A stretch of 64,000 bases of DNA from Variovorax sp. RA8 (GTDB lineage: Bacteria > Pseudomonadota > Gammaproteobacteria > Burkholderiales > Burkholderiaceae_C): assembly GCF_901827175.1 (NCBI RefSeq), contig NZ_LR594663.1, positions 62,001 through 126,000 on the forward strand. The letters are read 5' to 3'. Made by a program: the position numbers and the translations under genes. Shown one piece after another: positions 24,946 to 33,439 of this stretch (the stretch's first letter is position 1; the number at the start of each line of letters is the position of its first letter). The notes beneath the pieces were generated by a model that was not told the origin of the DNA, ran no database searches, and worked only from the letters and a program-made list of their open reading frames with translations.

Positions 24946-26637
24946 GGCCGAGCCTGTGTGAAAACGGGTTGAATAGGTGACGGTGCTCGCCTAGATTGTG
25001 GCAACGCTACTGAAGGGCAGCCACATGAAGCGATTCATCGAAGGCGAGGATCGACAGCAGGTCACTCTGCTGCCAGAGTGCCTTGACGACTATATAGGCG
25101 AAGACAACCCGGTGCGGGTTGTCGATGCCTTCGTCGAGGAACTGGATCTGCATGCACTGGGTTTTGAAGGCGTCGATCCGGCAGCCACCGGCCGACCTTC
25201 GTACCACCCCTCGGTCCTGCTGAAGCTCTACATCTACGGCTACCTGAACCGTATCCAATCGAGCCGGCGCCTGGAGCGCGAGGCGCAGCGCAACGTCGAG
25301 CTGATGTGGCTCACCGGCCGGCTCGCCCCGGACTTCAAGACCATCGCCGACTTCCGCCACGATAACGGAACCGGTATTCGCAACGTTTGCCGCCGCTTCG
25401 TCGGTCTGTGCCGCGACCTCAAGTTGTTCTCTCATGCCATCGTGGCCATCGACGGCAGCAAGTTCAAAGCGGTCAACAGCCGCGATCGCAACTTCACCGC
25501 GGGCAAGATCGACGCGCGTCAGCGGCAGATCGAGCAGAGCATCCAGCGCTACCTCGATGCACTGGAGACAGCCGACCGCACGCAGCCGGCGGAGGTAGAG
25601 GCCAAGACCGAGCGGTTGACGGAGAAGATCAAGAAGCTGCGCGAGCAGATGAAGCAGCTCGATCGCACCAAGGAAGAATTGAAGAAGGAGCCTGATGGGC
25701 AACGCTCGCTCACCGATCCTGATGCGCGTTCGATGAACTCGCAAGCCAAGGGCTCCGGCCTGGTGGGCTACAACGTTCAGGCGGCGGTCGACGCCAGGCA
25801 CCACCTGATAGTGGCGCACGAGGTCACCAACGAGGGCAACGACCGCGCGCAGCTCAGCAACATGGCCAAGGCTGCACGCGAGGCGATGGGCAAGACCAGG
25901 CTACAGGCCCTTGCCGACCGCGGCTACTTCAACGGCACGGAGCTCAAGGCCTGCGAGGACGCAGGCATCACGACCTACGTGCCAAAGCCGATGACCTCGG
26001 GCGCCAAGGCCGAAGGCCGCTTCGACAAGAGCGACTTCATCTACATCGCGAAGGCCGACGAGTATCAGTGCCCTGCGGGCGAACGGGCCATCTACAGGTT
26101 CAGCACGCTCGAGCGAAATGGCCTCCAAGCGCGTCTCTATTGGACCAGTGCCTGTCCCTCATGCCCATTGAAAAAGCAGTGTACGACCGGCGACTATCGC
26201 CGCATCCGTCGCTGGGAGCACGAAGAGGTGCTTGAGCGCGTCCAGCAACGCCTGGACCGCAAGCCTGTCGCGATGACGCTGAGAAGGTGCACCGTGGAGC
26301 ACGTGTTCGGAACACTCAAGCACTGGATGGGCTGGACGCACTTCCTGACGAAGAAGCTGGAGCACGTGAACACTGAGATGAGTCTGCACGTGCTGGCATA
26401 CAACCTGAAGCGGGTGATCGCGATCCTGGGTATTGCCAGAACGATGAAGGCGGTCAGGCTGGTGGGGGCGTGAGCCTCTTCAAGTGCCCTTCGCAGTTTG
26501 CGCAGCGACTCTGCCCCGAGGCAAACCGCTGTCTGTGCGACGGGACCACTCGATGACTCCGTGGCGCCGATGACGACCACAGCGCCGCATGGCCGGCATA
26601 CTCGCGAGTCAAGAGCCGTTTGCACACGACCTCGGCC
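24946..26637 (+). mobile_element. IS1182-family insertion sequence, intact copy 2
   Basis: 1692 bp with the same terminal inverted repeats as copy 1 and no difference noticed on reading. It ends 32 bases from the stop of the antibiotic-biosynthesis-monooxygenase-like gene. Copies 1 and 2 in direct orientation form a composite-transposon arrangement. Confidence 0.88.
25025..26473 (+). CDS. IS1182-family transposase
   Basis: Identical in sequence to the 482-residue transposase at 22950-24398, with the same start context and the same catalytic D, D and E motifs. Both copies are open, so either could mobilise the pair. Confidence 0.92.
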   Translation: MKRFIEGEDRQQVTLLPECLDDYIGEDNPVRVVDAFVEELDLHALGFEGVDPAATGRPSYHPSVLLKLYIYGYLNRIQSSRRLEREAQRNVELMWLTGRLAPDFKTIADFRHDNGTGIRNVCRRFVGLCRDLKLFSHAIVAIDGSKFKAVNSRDRNFTAGKIDARQRQIEQSIQRYLDALETADRTQPAEVEAKTERLTEKIKKLREQMKQLDRTKEELKKEPDGQRSLTDPDARSMNSQAKGSGLVGYNVQAAVDARHHLIVAHEVTNEGNDRAQLSNMAKAAREAMGKTRLQALADRGYFNGTELKACEDAGITTYVPKPMTSGAKAEGRFDKSDFIYIAKADEYQCPAGERAIYRFSTLERNGLQARLYWTSACPSCPLKKQCTTGDYRRIRRWEHEEVLERVQQRLDRKPVAMTLRRCTVEHVFGTLKHWMGWTHFLTKKLEHVNTEMSLHVLAYNLKRVIAILGIARTMKAVRLVGA

Positions 26638-26668
26638 GCATGCTGCCTTAGTTCTGGACACCGCGCCT

Positions 26669-26974
26669 TCACCCAGAAAACTCCGTCCCCGGCGTGCAAC
26701 GGATGCCCGTAAGACCTACGACTTTGGCTCCGACCTCCTCACGCACCTTGGCCATGCTCGCGCCGTGCATGTGGGCTGAAAAGGCGGCATTGTCAGCGTA
26801 GAGCTCGTAGAGCATGAGCTTCGCAGAGTACTCAGACGGCACTAGAACTTCAAACTGGAGGGTTCCCGGTTCGTCCTTCAAGCAGCGGTCCCGGTGAGCA
26901 AGGACAGCGCGCAGTACATCTGCCCTAGCACCTGGTTGAACCTCGATTGTTCCGATGACGGCCAGCTTTGCCAT
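26669..26974 (-). CDS. Antibiotic-biosynthesis-monooxygenase (ABM) domain protein
   Basis: A 101-residue ferredoxin-like-fold protein from ATG 26974. Strand pattern M-A-K-L-A-V-I-G-T-I-E-V-Q-P-G, then C-L-K-D-E-P-G-T-L-Q-F-E-V and L-M-L-Y-E-L-Y-A-D-N-A-A-F-S-A-H, with the typical Glu-Pro-Gly-x-L-x-F and x-E-x-Y motifs. Relatives act as quinol monooxygenases or cofactor-free oxygenases, or have no known activity. No pathway partner adjoins it. Confidence 0.85.
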   Translation of the reverse strand: MAKLAVIGTIEVQPGARADVLRAVLAHRDRCLKDEPGTLQFEVLVPSEYSAKLMLYELYADNAAFSAHMHGASMAKVREEVGAKVVGLTGIRCTPGTEFSG

Positions 26975-27119
26975 GACACCTACCCCCGTTTGAAGGAAGA
27001 GCGCCAGTGTGCCGAAAATTTCGCTCGGTTCCAAACGAACGCTGCCGCAGCAAACCTCCGCGGAGGACCGCTCCTGGCCGCATGCCGCCGCAGCCTGCAA
27101 GAATGGGCCGCGTCCGATG

Positions 27120-27437
27120 CTATGCGCCGACTAGACCGAGTCCCAGCCGGCGGCGCAAACGAGCCCGAAGGAGGGCGGTCGTGCCCCATACCAGCGCCGT
27201 GTTCGCGGCCAACCCGAGGGACACGATCACTGCGCCGCGCTCGGCGAAACCTTGTCCCAAGTCCAGGAGAAGAAGTGCCAGAGACCAGGGCAGCGCGCAC
27301 AAGATCGCCACGAACAGCATAACGCCGTGTTCGGCTGGCTTTTGCGTCGCAGCTGCCAAGCGCACCGCCAGGGCGGTGACGGTGCCAGGTAGCCACCAGG
27401 CGTGGCGATACCAGAGCGGCAAACGGCGGTAGTTCAT
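27120..27437 (-). CDS. Small hypothetical membrane protein
   Basis: A 105-residue protein from ATG 27437 (M-N-Y-R-R-L-P-L-W-Y-R-H). Three hydrophobic segments are visible: W-L-P-G-T-V-T-A-L-A-V-R-L, V-M-L-F-V-A-I-L-C-A-L-P-W-S-L-A-L-L-L-L and A-V-I-V-S-L-G-L-A-A-N-T-A-L-V-W-G, with a basic tail R-A-R-L-R-R-R. Probably an inner-membrane protein. No family recognised. Confidence 0.55.
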   Translation of the reverse strand: MNYRRLPLWYRHAWWLPGTVTALAVRLAAATQKPAEHGVMLFVAILCALPWSLALLLLDLGQGFAERGAVIVSLGLAANTALVWGTTALLRARLRRRLGLGLVGA

Positions 27438-27558
27438 GGGCAGAAATTGTGGGATCTGCGGCGCAGAATCGCTGCGAACTTTCGCACACTGAGCCACAAA
27501 GCGTGCGTCTGTGGCACGCCTCCCACACTCAGTGGCTATAGAGACGGAGGACGCCGGG

Positions 27559-27763
27559 TCACGGCGCCGTTGATCCGCACTTCGGCGCGCAGACGAGATG
27601 GTTCTTTCCGAGAAAACGCCGGGTGGCCATCTCCATACGGAGCGCGAACTTCCCGCACTTGAAGCACGACATCATGGCTTCGGCGCGCGGCGTCGTGATG
27701 ATGGAGCCTTGCGCCTTCTTGACGTAGCGAAGGCCATCCTGGGGTGAGCTGTGTGTTGGACAT
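27559..27763 (-). pseudogene. Cassette gene A (copy 2), frameshifted
   Basis: From ATG 27763 the first eight codons (M-S-N-T-Q-L-T-P) are followed by a one-base shift, after which D-G-L-R-Y-V-K-K, C-F-K-C-G-K-F, R-R-F-L-G-K-N-H-L-V-C-A-P-K-C follow in the other frame to the TGA at 27559. The 205-base span is not a multiple of three. It keeps an extra C-terminal Cys absent from copy 1. Confidence 0.6.
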
Positions 27764-27818
27764 CGGCGCTATTTTACCCGGAGGCAATTCAGTCCCGGCC
27801 GGAGCGGACAATCTCGTC

Positions 27819-28140
27819 ATGAGTTTCAGGACCACCCTTTTCAAGGCGCTGGAGGCCGCCGGCACGACTCACTGCAACGGGCACCGGGTCGTGAGCAAGA
27901 TGCTGGACCACACACCGGAAGCGCTGCTGAAGCCCTACGTGGACCTCGACGACGGAGCGACGCTGTACATCCACGATGCGGAGATCGTCATCGACGACGA
28001 GGGCCTCGCCTACAGCACCGCGTCAGAGGCAGATACCGAGCCGCTCGTCTGGAGCTTCCAGGTCGTTCGCCCGCTTGCCGCGCGAGCGGCCGCCGCTCAA
28101 AGTGGCGGAAGTGGTCGGCCGCCTCAAGGCAATGCGTTAG
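27819..28140 (+). pseudogene. Cassette gene B (copy 2), 17-bp deletion, fused to gene C
   Basis: ATG 27819 begins M-S-F-R-T-T-L-F-K-A-L-E-A-A-G and the first 87 or so residues match copy 1, including L-Y-I-H-D-A-E-I-V-I-D-D-E-G. A 17-base deletion near 28085 relative to copy 1 shifts the frame, so the conserved TAG at 28138 is out of frame and reading continues into gene C as one 197-codon frame ending at 28412. Function unknown. Confidence 0.55.
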
Positions 28141-28220
28141 AGATGCGCCACGCCCTCACCGATTCTCACGATGACAATGCACTACTAACATCCGCGGATC
28201 TGATCGAAAGAGGAGCTGCC

Positions 28221-28412
28221 GTGGACAGGGACATCATCGAGACGCGGGGCGCCGCGGCGCTGCGCCGCCTCTTCACGGCGTCCAAAGGACGTGCCATGGG
28301 ACACGCACAACGCGGCGCGGCTCTTCGCGAAGCGGTCGTGAAGCGCAGCGCGAAAACCTTCGGCGGCAACGGGATGCCATTGATGCACCCCTGGGAGGAA
28401 AGGGCCGCATGA
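28221..28412 (+). CDS. Small basic hypothetical protein, cassette gene C
   Basis: 63 residues from GTG 28221, preceded by AGAGGAGCTGCC. It reads R-G-A-A-A-L-R-R-L-F-T-A-S-K-G-R-A-M-G-H and ends G-M-P-L-M-H-P-W-E-E-R-A-A; strongly basic and likely helical. Its stop overlaps the start of the next gene (ATGATG/TGA), so the two are co-translated. It is deleted from cassette copy 1. No family recognised. Confidence 0.45.
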   Translation: MDRDIIETRGAAALRRLFTASKGRAMGHAQRGAALREAVVKRSAKTFGGNGMPLMHPWEERAA

Positions 28413-28756
28413 TGGAGTTCTCCAGTGACGAACGACACGCAGAAACGCTCGCGTTCTTAGCGCAGGTACGGGACTACCTCGCGCGATGGCCGCCGCATCC
28501 GATGAATCGGGAAATGCTGAAGAAGATCGACGCCCATCTGGAGCAGCCAGGCCAACGCCTGGTGGCGCGCGCCGAAGCAGTGCGCGCGGGCGGCTCCTAT
28601 ACCGCCGTCGGGCAGTGCCTTCTCGAGGCCGAGCTCAAGGGCGATGAGCTTGTCGTGCGGCTGCCGCGCAAGCCGTCGACGGCTCCCGATGAAATGGTGC
28701 TTGCGGCCCTGAAGAACGAAGGGATTGGCATCTCCCTGAACCTGGCGCGTTCGTAG
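28409..28756 (+). CDS. Hypothetical protein, cassette gene D
   Basis: 115 residues starting M-M-E-F-S-S-D-E-R-H-A-E-T-L-A-F-L-A-Q-V-R-D-Y-L and ending N-E-G-I-G-I-S-L-N-L-A-R-S. Amphipathic helices in the first half and a likely beta region (D-E-L-V-V-R-L-P-R-K) later. Soluble, no recognised motif. Overlaps gene C and precedes gene E, which is on the opposite strand. Absent from cassette copy 1. Confidence 0.5.
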   Translation: MMEFSSDERHAETLAFLAQVRDYLARWPPHPMNREMLKKIDAHLEQPGQRLVARAEAVRAGGSYTAVGQCLLEAELKGDELVVRLPRKPSTAPDEMVLAALKNEGIGISLNLARS

Positions 28757-28885
28757 CGAGTGGGAGCCGCCTCGAGCGCCGTCTGTCTCTCACGCGTTTC
28801 GTTCGCCTGTACGGTCCGAAAGCGCGTCAAACGGTGATGTGATCACCCATGGGCATGTTCCTTCGGTGGCGAGCGGCCTCAGGCA

Positions 28886-29101
28886 TCAGTGCGGCGATCG
28901 CAGGATCTCAACAGGCCCGATCCCCGAGTACACCGTCTCGCCTGTCTTGAGCAGCACGACGGTCCACCGATCGCCAGGGGTGATCTTGTAGTCCCCCGGT
29001 TCGAACGTGAGGTCCATCTCCTCATGCACATCCGGGCCCAGCCATGAGGGCATGCGTAGCAGGGCAGGGGAGCGGGCGAAGAGGTCGAGGGAGTTTGTCA
29101 T
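28886..29101 (-). CDS. 71-residue conserved protein, cassette gene E (copy 2)
   Basis: M-T-N-S-L-D-L-F-A-R-S-P-A-L-L to G-P-V-E-I-L-R-S-P-H, the same length as copy 1 at 1893-2108. Substitutions cluster in the first 40 residues (N for T, A for S, V for A, E for S) and are conservative, while the last 35 residues are unchanged. Such a pattern suggests both proteins are functional. The start codon abuts the hairpin at 29102. Confidence 0.65.
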   Translation of the reverse strand: MTNSLDLFARSPALLRMPSWLGPDVHEEMDLTFEPGDYKITPGDRWTVVLLKTGETVYSGIGPVEILRSPH

Positions 29102-29120
29102 GCGCCGATCGTACCGGCGC
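29102..29120. repeat. Hairpin element, copy 3, abutting a start codon
   Basis: Stem GCGCCG / CGGCGC around loop ATCGTAC, immediately 5' of the ATG of the second 71-residue gene, with exactly the same placement as copy 2. Confidence 0.65.
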
Positions 29121-29720
29121 GGCCTCGGGCTCTTACCAGCTCCGCGTGAGGGACTTGCGCTGCGCTCCTCGGGCGAGTCTGGAATGCCGGCGGCGCCGGC
29201 GCGCTACTTCGAGAGCGAAGGGTATGGCTTCCTCGAAGTGGAGCGATTCGACACCGCGTCGGACGCTTCGGGCGCCCGGGGCTCCGCAGGAGCCAACGAC
29301 GACGAGCTGGTCGGGATAAGGGACAACTGGCCGGTGTTCGACCAGCGCTGGGAGGAAGCAGGAATGAGCGGGCCCGACTCCGTCCGGCGGGTCCTTGTGC
29401 TAAGCGCTTTTTCGGAGCTGATCGGCAAAGGCGACCGGTACTTTGAAAAACCTTTCGCTCATGGCCGACGAGCGAGGGGGGCCTACGGAGTGGCGGCATG
29501 GTTCCCATGATGTACGCGCCCGTTGGCGGCGCGATTGAGCCGCCCTTGCGGCCGGTTGCGCCTTCTTTCCCACCGCTGCTGGCGGACGAGGTCATCGGCG
29601 GAGTTCGGCTGGTGGCAGGCCTGCCCGGAGCTCGATCACAAGCGCCTGCGTACCGAGGGTGCGACGAACAGCAACTTCAACGCACTGATCTCCGAGGTTC
29701 CGCATCTCGATGGCAACGGG
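29121..29720. other. Decayed DNA, possible gene fragment near 29590-29715
   Basis: No intact gene. On the + strand about 29590-29715 reads E-F-G-W-W-Q-A-C-P-E-L-D-H-K-R-L-R-T-E-G, then N-S-N-F-N-A-L-I-S-E-V-P, which looks like a piece of a real protein, but it has no start and runs into the 3' end of the opposite-strand receptor gene. Nothing else is supportable. Confidence 0.35.
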
Positions 29721-30857
29721 CTACGGCGCAACAGTCAGCTTCCCGCCACGTACCACGTACATCGTAACTGTGCCGCGCAGGTTGTCGCCCCGCTGGTCGA
29801 ATGCGATGGGTCCGATCAACCCGGTGAGGGTGACGCCCGCGAGCCTGGGCCCATAGACGGCCGGATCGGTCGACCCCGCTTTCTTCATCGCCTCGGCAAG
29901 CACCATCACCGCGTCGTAGGCGTAGGGCGCGAAGACGATGACGTCGGTGCCGAAGCGAGCCTTGTAGCGCTGGTTGAAGGTCGCGAATGCCGCCATCGCC
30001 TCGCGCGGCGCGCCGGCCTGCGAGCAATAGGCGCCTTCGTTCGCGCCGGCCGCCAGCTTGCTCCATTCGCCGGTGCATACGCCGTCGCCCGCGATGAAGA
30101 TCGACGCCAGCCCCAACTGCTTCATCTGGCGGTTGATCAGCGCGGCCTGCGCGTCGGCGCCTGCATAGACGATCACGTCCGGCTTGAGGCCGCGCAGGGT
30201 GGTGAGGAGGGCCGTGAAGTCCGTCGAGCGGTCGGTGCCGAACTCGCGCTTGAGCACCTTCACCTGCGCCTTGCCGAGGTCCGTCACCACCTGGTCGGCC
30301 AGGCCCTGGCCGTAGGCGGTGCGGTCGTCGATGACGGCGACGGTTTGCGCCTTCAGCGTGCGCGCGATGTAGCCGGCGATGCCGTCGGCCTGCTGCACGT
30401 CGGTGGCCATGAGCCGCGCCGCGAACCGATAGCCGGCGCGGGTGTACTGGGGGTTCGTCGCCGCCGGGGCGACCTGAGGAATGCCGGCGTCGTCGTACAC
30501 CCGGGCGGCGGGGATGGTCGTGCCCGAGTTCAGGTGGCCCACGATGCCGTTGACCTTCATGTCGGCCAGCTTTTGCGCGACCGTGGTCGCGGTGGCAGGA
30601 TCGGCCCGGTCGTCTTCGACCACGGCCTCGAAGCGCACCCGGCGACCGCCGATCCCGAGGCCCTGCGTATTCAAATCTTCGATGGCCAGACGCGCGCCGT
30701 TTTCCATGTCCTTGCCGAGGTGGGCGATCGCCCCGGTCAGCGGGGCGGCGATGCCGATGCGCACCGCGGTCTCCTGGGTCTGTGCCCGGACTGGGGCCTG
30801 GACCGCGGTGGCGGCGAGGACGAGCGATGCAAGGACGTGGCGGACCTGAGGTTTCAT
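29721..30857 (-). CDS. Branched-chain/aromatic ABC transporter substrate-binding protein (LivJ/K type)
   Basis: A 378-residue periplasmic binding protein with a signal peptide ending near V-R-A-Q. It carries the family opening R-I-G-I-A-A-P-L-T-G-A-I-A-H-L-G and later G-H-L-N-S-G-T-T-I-P-A-A-R, A-A-T-N-P-Q-Y-T and I-D-D-R-T-A-Y-G-Q-G. Divergent from the TetR gene across a region with the palindromic site at 30950. The island's permease/ATPase genes lie 10 kb away with a second receptor, so two receptors may share one transporter. Confidence 0.92.
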   Translation of the reverse strand: MKPQVRHVLASLVLAATAVQAPVRAQTQETAVRIGIAAPLTGAIAHLGKDMENGARLAIEDLNTQGLGIGGRRVRFEAVVEDDRADPATATTVAQKLADMKVNGIVGHLNSGTTIPAARVYDDAGIPQVAPAATNPQYTRAGYRFAARLMATDVQQADGIAGYIARTLKAQTVAVIDDRTAYGQGLADQVVTDLGKAQVKVLKREFGTDRSTDFTALLTTLRGLKPDVIVYAGADAQAALINRQMKQLGLASIFIAGDGVCTGEWSKLAAGANEGAYCSQAGAPREAMAAFATFNQRYKARFGTDVIVFAPYAYDAVMVLAEAMKKAGSTDPAVYGPRLAGVTLTGLIGPIAFDQRGDNLRGTVTMYVVRGGKLTVAP

Positions 30858-30949
30858 GCGCGGCTCCGTGGACGAGGCGAGTGAGAGGGGATGGGATGGC
30901 TTTTCGGGCGAGGGAGGCGGCTGCGCTTCGACGCCTGGATTAGAGTAGC

Positions 30950-30961
30950 CCGTCCGGACGG
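30950..30961. promoter_or_regulatory. Candidate TetR operator, site 1
   Basis: CCGTCCGGACGG, a perfect 12-bp palindrome followed by AATAAATTT, midway between the divergent receptor gene (start 30857) and TetR gene (start 31068). Near-identical sequence recurs at 45120 and a variant at 31741. Confidence 0.6.
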
Positions 30962-31067
30962 AATAAATTTCGCTGTTTCGCACGGCGCTGACGGGGCGGT
31001 CGCACGAAACGTCCGTAGCGCGCCTGCATTGCGAACGAACCATTTTTTCTCTTGCGGGTAACGCCGA

Positions 31068-31655
31068 ATGGCCAGAACCAAATCCGAGAACTTCGAAGAC
31101 ATCCGGGCCACGATCCTTGACGTGGCCGCTTCTCTTTTTGCCAAGAACGGCTTTCGCAACACGAACATCATCGACATCGGGGCCGCCTGCAACGCGTCGA
31201 AGTCCCGCATGTACCACTACTTCCCCTCGAAGGAAGCGATGCTCGCGGAGATGCTGAGCGAGCATGTCGGCGCGCTGGTGGCGATCGCATCGGACCTGGT
31301 GTCCGCCCCCCTCGATCCGCGCGCGCGGTTGCGCAACTTTTTCCTCGCGCACCTCAAGTACTACTACGAGCAGCGCGATCGGCACACGGTGCTGATCGAG
31401 GACGTCTACCACCTGCCCGACGACGTCCGTGCCCAGGTGAAGGCCAACGAGCAGAAGCTGGTGGGTTTTCTGTGCGCGCTGCTGCGCGAGATCAACGCGC
31501 AGAAGTTCAAGGACCGCCAGGCCGCCACCACCCACGCGATGCTGATGTACGGCATGCTGAACTGGACCTACACCTGGTACCAGCCCACCGGCCGCCTGAG
31601 CCTGGAGACGCTGGCGGACCAGGCGACCGACATGTGCCTGCACGGCATCGTGTAG
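31068..31655 (+). CDS. TetR-family transcriptional regulator
   Basis: A 195-residue regulator. Helix-turn-helix N-I-I-D-I-G-A-A-C-N-A-S-K-S-R-M-Y-H-Y-F-P-S-K-E-A-M (about 36-61). The C-terminal ligand domain resembles the group that senses acyl-CoA or aromatic ligands (D-R-H-T-V-L-I-E-D-V-Y-H-L-P). Placed between a receptor gene and the catabolic operon, with palindromes in both flanking gaps, it is the likely repressor of the island. Confidence 0.92.
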   Translation: MARTKSENFEDIRATILDVAASLFAKNGFRNTNIIDIGAACNASKSRMYHYFPSKEAMLAEMLSEHVGALVAIASDLVSAPLDPRARLRNFFLAHLKYYYEQRDRHTVLIEDVYHLPDDVRAQVKANEQKLVGFLCALLREINAQKFKDRQAATTHAMLMYGMLNWTYTWYQPTGRLSLETLADQATDMCLHGIV

Positions 31656-31732
31656 CGCCGCGGCGAGCTTCTTCGCCCGGGCTGGTCCGGGTGTCCGGGT
31701 AAGCCCTAGCTGTCGCCCGGCCTCGATCTTCT

Positions 31733-31762
31733 TTTAATATTCCGTCTGGAAGGTTTATTAAA
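31733..31762. promoter_or_regulatory. Candidate TetR operator and promoter region, site 2
   Basis: Dyad TTTAATA ... TATTAAA enclosing TTCCGTCTGGAAGG, 5 bases upstream of the MaoC gene start. Its complement reads CCAGACGGAATATTAAA and matches site 1 and site 3 after the core. The AT-rich arms could also contain the -10 region, so binding here would block transcription of the operon. Confidence 0.55.
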
Positions 31763-31767
31763 GAGCG

Positions 31768-32247
31768 ATGATGATCGAAGCAACCAGCACCTGCGGCTTT
31801 CTCGAGCGTCACTTCGACGAGATCGAGGAGGGCGCGCGCTTCCGTTCGCGCGGACGCACGATCACCGAAACGGACATCGTCCAGTGGTGCTCGCTGACCG
31901 GCGACTGGTACGTGCTGCACACCGACGCGCACTACGCGGCGCAGACGCGCTTCGGCCAGCGCATTGCGCCCGGCCTGATGCTGCTGGCCTATGCAGCCGG
32001 GCTGGGCATTCCGCCCGCGGCGCCGGCGGTCGTGGCCAACTACGGCACGGACGCGCTGCGTTTCACGGCCCCGGCCTTCATCGGCGACACCATCCACCTC
32101 GAAGCGGCCGTGCTCGACAAGACCGTCAAGCGCCCCGGCACCGACGGCGTGGCGCGGCTGCAGTGGAACATCCACAACCAGAGCGGGCTGCTGCTCATGT
32201 CGAGCGAGCTGCGCATCCTGATGGCCTTCCGCGGAGCCGCGCGATGA
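31768..32247 (+). CDS. MaoC-family enoyl-CoA hydratase
   Basis: A 159-residue single hot-dog-domain protein. The hydratase-2 signature is present: G-D-W-Y-V-L-H-T-D-A-H-Y-A with the catalytic Asp46 and His51, followed by I-A-P-G-L-M-L-L. It would hydrate a 2-enoyl-CoA (R-specific) or dehydrate the 3-hydroxyacyl-CoA. First gene of the operon behind site 2, and it overlaps the next gene by four bases. A length of 159 is normal for a stand-alone MaoC subunit. Confidence 0.9.
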   Translation: MMIEATSTCGFLERHFDEIEEGARFRSRGRTITETDIVQWCSLTGDWYVLHTDAHYAAQTRFGQRIAPGLMLLAYAAGLGIPPAAPAVVANYGTDALRFTAPAFIGDTIHLEAAVLDKTVKRPGTDGVARLQWNIHNQSGLLLMSSELRILMAFRGAAR

Positions 32248-33029
32248 ATGCCGCCACCGCTTCCACCGACGTGGTGCGCCTGGCACTGGAACTGCCGCTC
32301 GCGATCGTCACGCTCGATCGTCCGGCCGCGAAGAACAGCCTGCGCCTGGACGAGATGGCGGCCATCGCCCCCGCCATCGGCAATGCCGTCTCGGCGGGCG
32401 CTCGCGCGGTGCTGGTCCGCGGCACGCGCGATGCCTTCTGCGCCGGCCGTGACCTGAAGGACACGCGACCCGACACTGACGACACCCTGGCGATCCTGCG
32501 CGAGCGGATCAACCCGGTGCTGTGCGCCGTGCGGGACTGCCCTGTGCCGACGATCGCGGCGGTGCACGGCCCGGCGCTGGGCTTCGGCTTCGGACTCGCC
32601 CTGGCCTGCGACCTCGCGATCGTGGCGGACAACGCGCTGCTCGGCAGCCCGTTCCGCAACATCGGCGCGGTGCTCGACTCGGGCGGCCACCATCATCTGC
32701 GCGAGCGGATCGGACCCCACCACGCGGCGGAGCTGATCTTCTTCGGCCGGCTGCTGTCGGGCCGCGAAGCTGCAGCGATGGGGCTCGTCAACCGCAGCGT
32801 GGCCGCCGAGGCGCTCGATGCGATCGCGCTGCAGACGGCGCGCGACATCGCGAACGGCCCGACGGCAGCCTTCGCCGCGTCGAAGCGCATCCTGTCGCGC
32901 GCACGCTCCTTCGAGGAGACGCTCGACCTCGAGGCGCTCGCGCAGGCCGAGGTCTTGGCCGGGCCCGATGGCATCGAAGGCGTCCGTGCCTTCCAGGAGA
33001 AGCGCAAGCCGCGCTTCATCGGGCGCTAG
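32244..33029 (+). CDS. Enoyl-CoA hydratase/isomerase (crotonase) family
   Basis: 261 residues. Oxyanion-hole segments D-A-F-C-A-G-R-D-L-K-D (about 67-77) and G-P-A-L-G-F-G-F-G-L-A-L-A-C-D (about 108-122) are visible, then F-R-N-I-G-A-V-L-D-S-G-G. The second catalytic Glu position has Asp in this last motif, so the reaction could be isomerisation, C-C hydrolysis or dehydration instead of simple hydration. Lies inside the CoA-thioester operon between MaoC and DUF35 genes. Confidence 0.88.
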   Translation: MNAATASTDVVRLALELPLAIVTLDRPAAKNSLRLDEMAAIAPAIGNAVSAGARAVLVRGTRDAFCAGRDLKDTRPDTDDTLAILRERINPVLCAVRDCPVPTIAAVHGPALGFGFGLALACDLAIVADNALLGSPFRNIGAVLDSGGHHHLRERIGPHHAAELIFFGRLLSGREAAAMGLVNRSVAAEALDAIALQTARDIANGPTAAFAASKRILSRARSFEETLDLEALAQAEVLAGPDGIEGVRAFQEKRKPRFIGR

Positions 33030-33037
33030 TGGCGGAC

Positions 33038-33439
33038 ATGATGATGGACATCGCGGACACGACAAACGCCAACGCCGGCACCGGGGAGTCGCCGCGCGGC
33101 ATCTTCCTCGCATCGCTGGCGCAAGGCCGGCTGGCCTACCAGTTCGACCGGGCCGCCGGCCGCGCCGTGTTTCCGCCGCAGGGCGTGGGGCCGGGCGGCG
33201 ACCCCCATGCTCTCGAATGGCGCACCAGCCGCGGCGCAGGCACCGTCTACGCCTGCACCGAGGTGCAGCGCCGGGATGCGCGCTTCAACATCGCGTTGGT
33301 CGACCTCGACGAGGGCTTTCGCATGATGTCCACCGTGGTCGATGCGCCGCCCGGCGCGCTGCGCACGGGGCTGCGCGTGCTCGCGCGCATCGAGCCCTGG
33401 GGCGATGCGCACCGCGTGGTCTTCGGAGCCGTGGCATGA
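33038..33439 (+). CDS. DUF35 (OB-fold) acyl-CoA partner protein, zinc ribbon missing
   Basis: 133 residues; an in-frame GTG at 33029 and three consecutive ATGs at 33038-33046 make the start uncertain. OB-fold C-terminus R-G-A-G-T-V-Y-A-C-T-E-V and D-E-G-F-R-M-M-S-T-V-V with G-L-R-V-L-A-R-I. The N-terminal rubredoxin-like ribbon normally has four Cys; here that region reads Y-Q-F-D-R-A-A-G-R-A-V-F-P-P with none. Such proteins pair with thiolase-fold partners, and the gene overlaps the thiolase-like gene by four bases. Confidence 0.82.
   Translation: MMMDIADTTNANAGTGESPRGIFLASLAQGRLAYQFDRAAGRAVFPPQGVGPGGDPHALEWRTSRGAGTVYACTEVQRRDARFNIALVDLDEGFRMMSTVVDAPPGALRTGLRVLARIEPWGDAHRVVFGAVA

Noticed and set aside
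22932..26637. Target-site duplications at the two intact IS1182 copies
   Set aside because: I compared the bases next to both ends of each copy and found no convincing direct repeat.
29523..30884. 453-codon plus-strand frame opposite the Liv-type receptor
   Set aside because: Antisense of a receptor with a signal peptide and family motifs. Only the first part, outside that gene, may hold a relic fragment.
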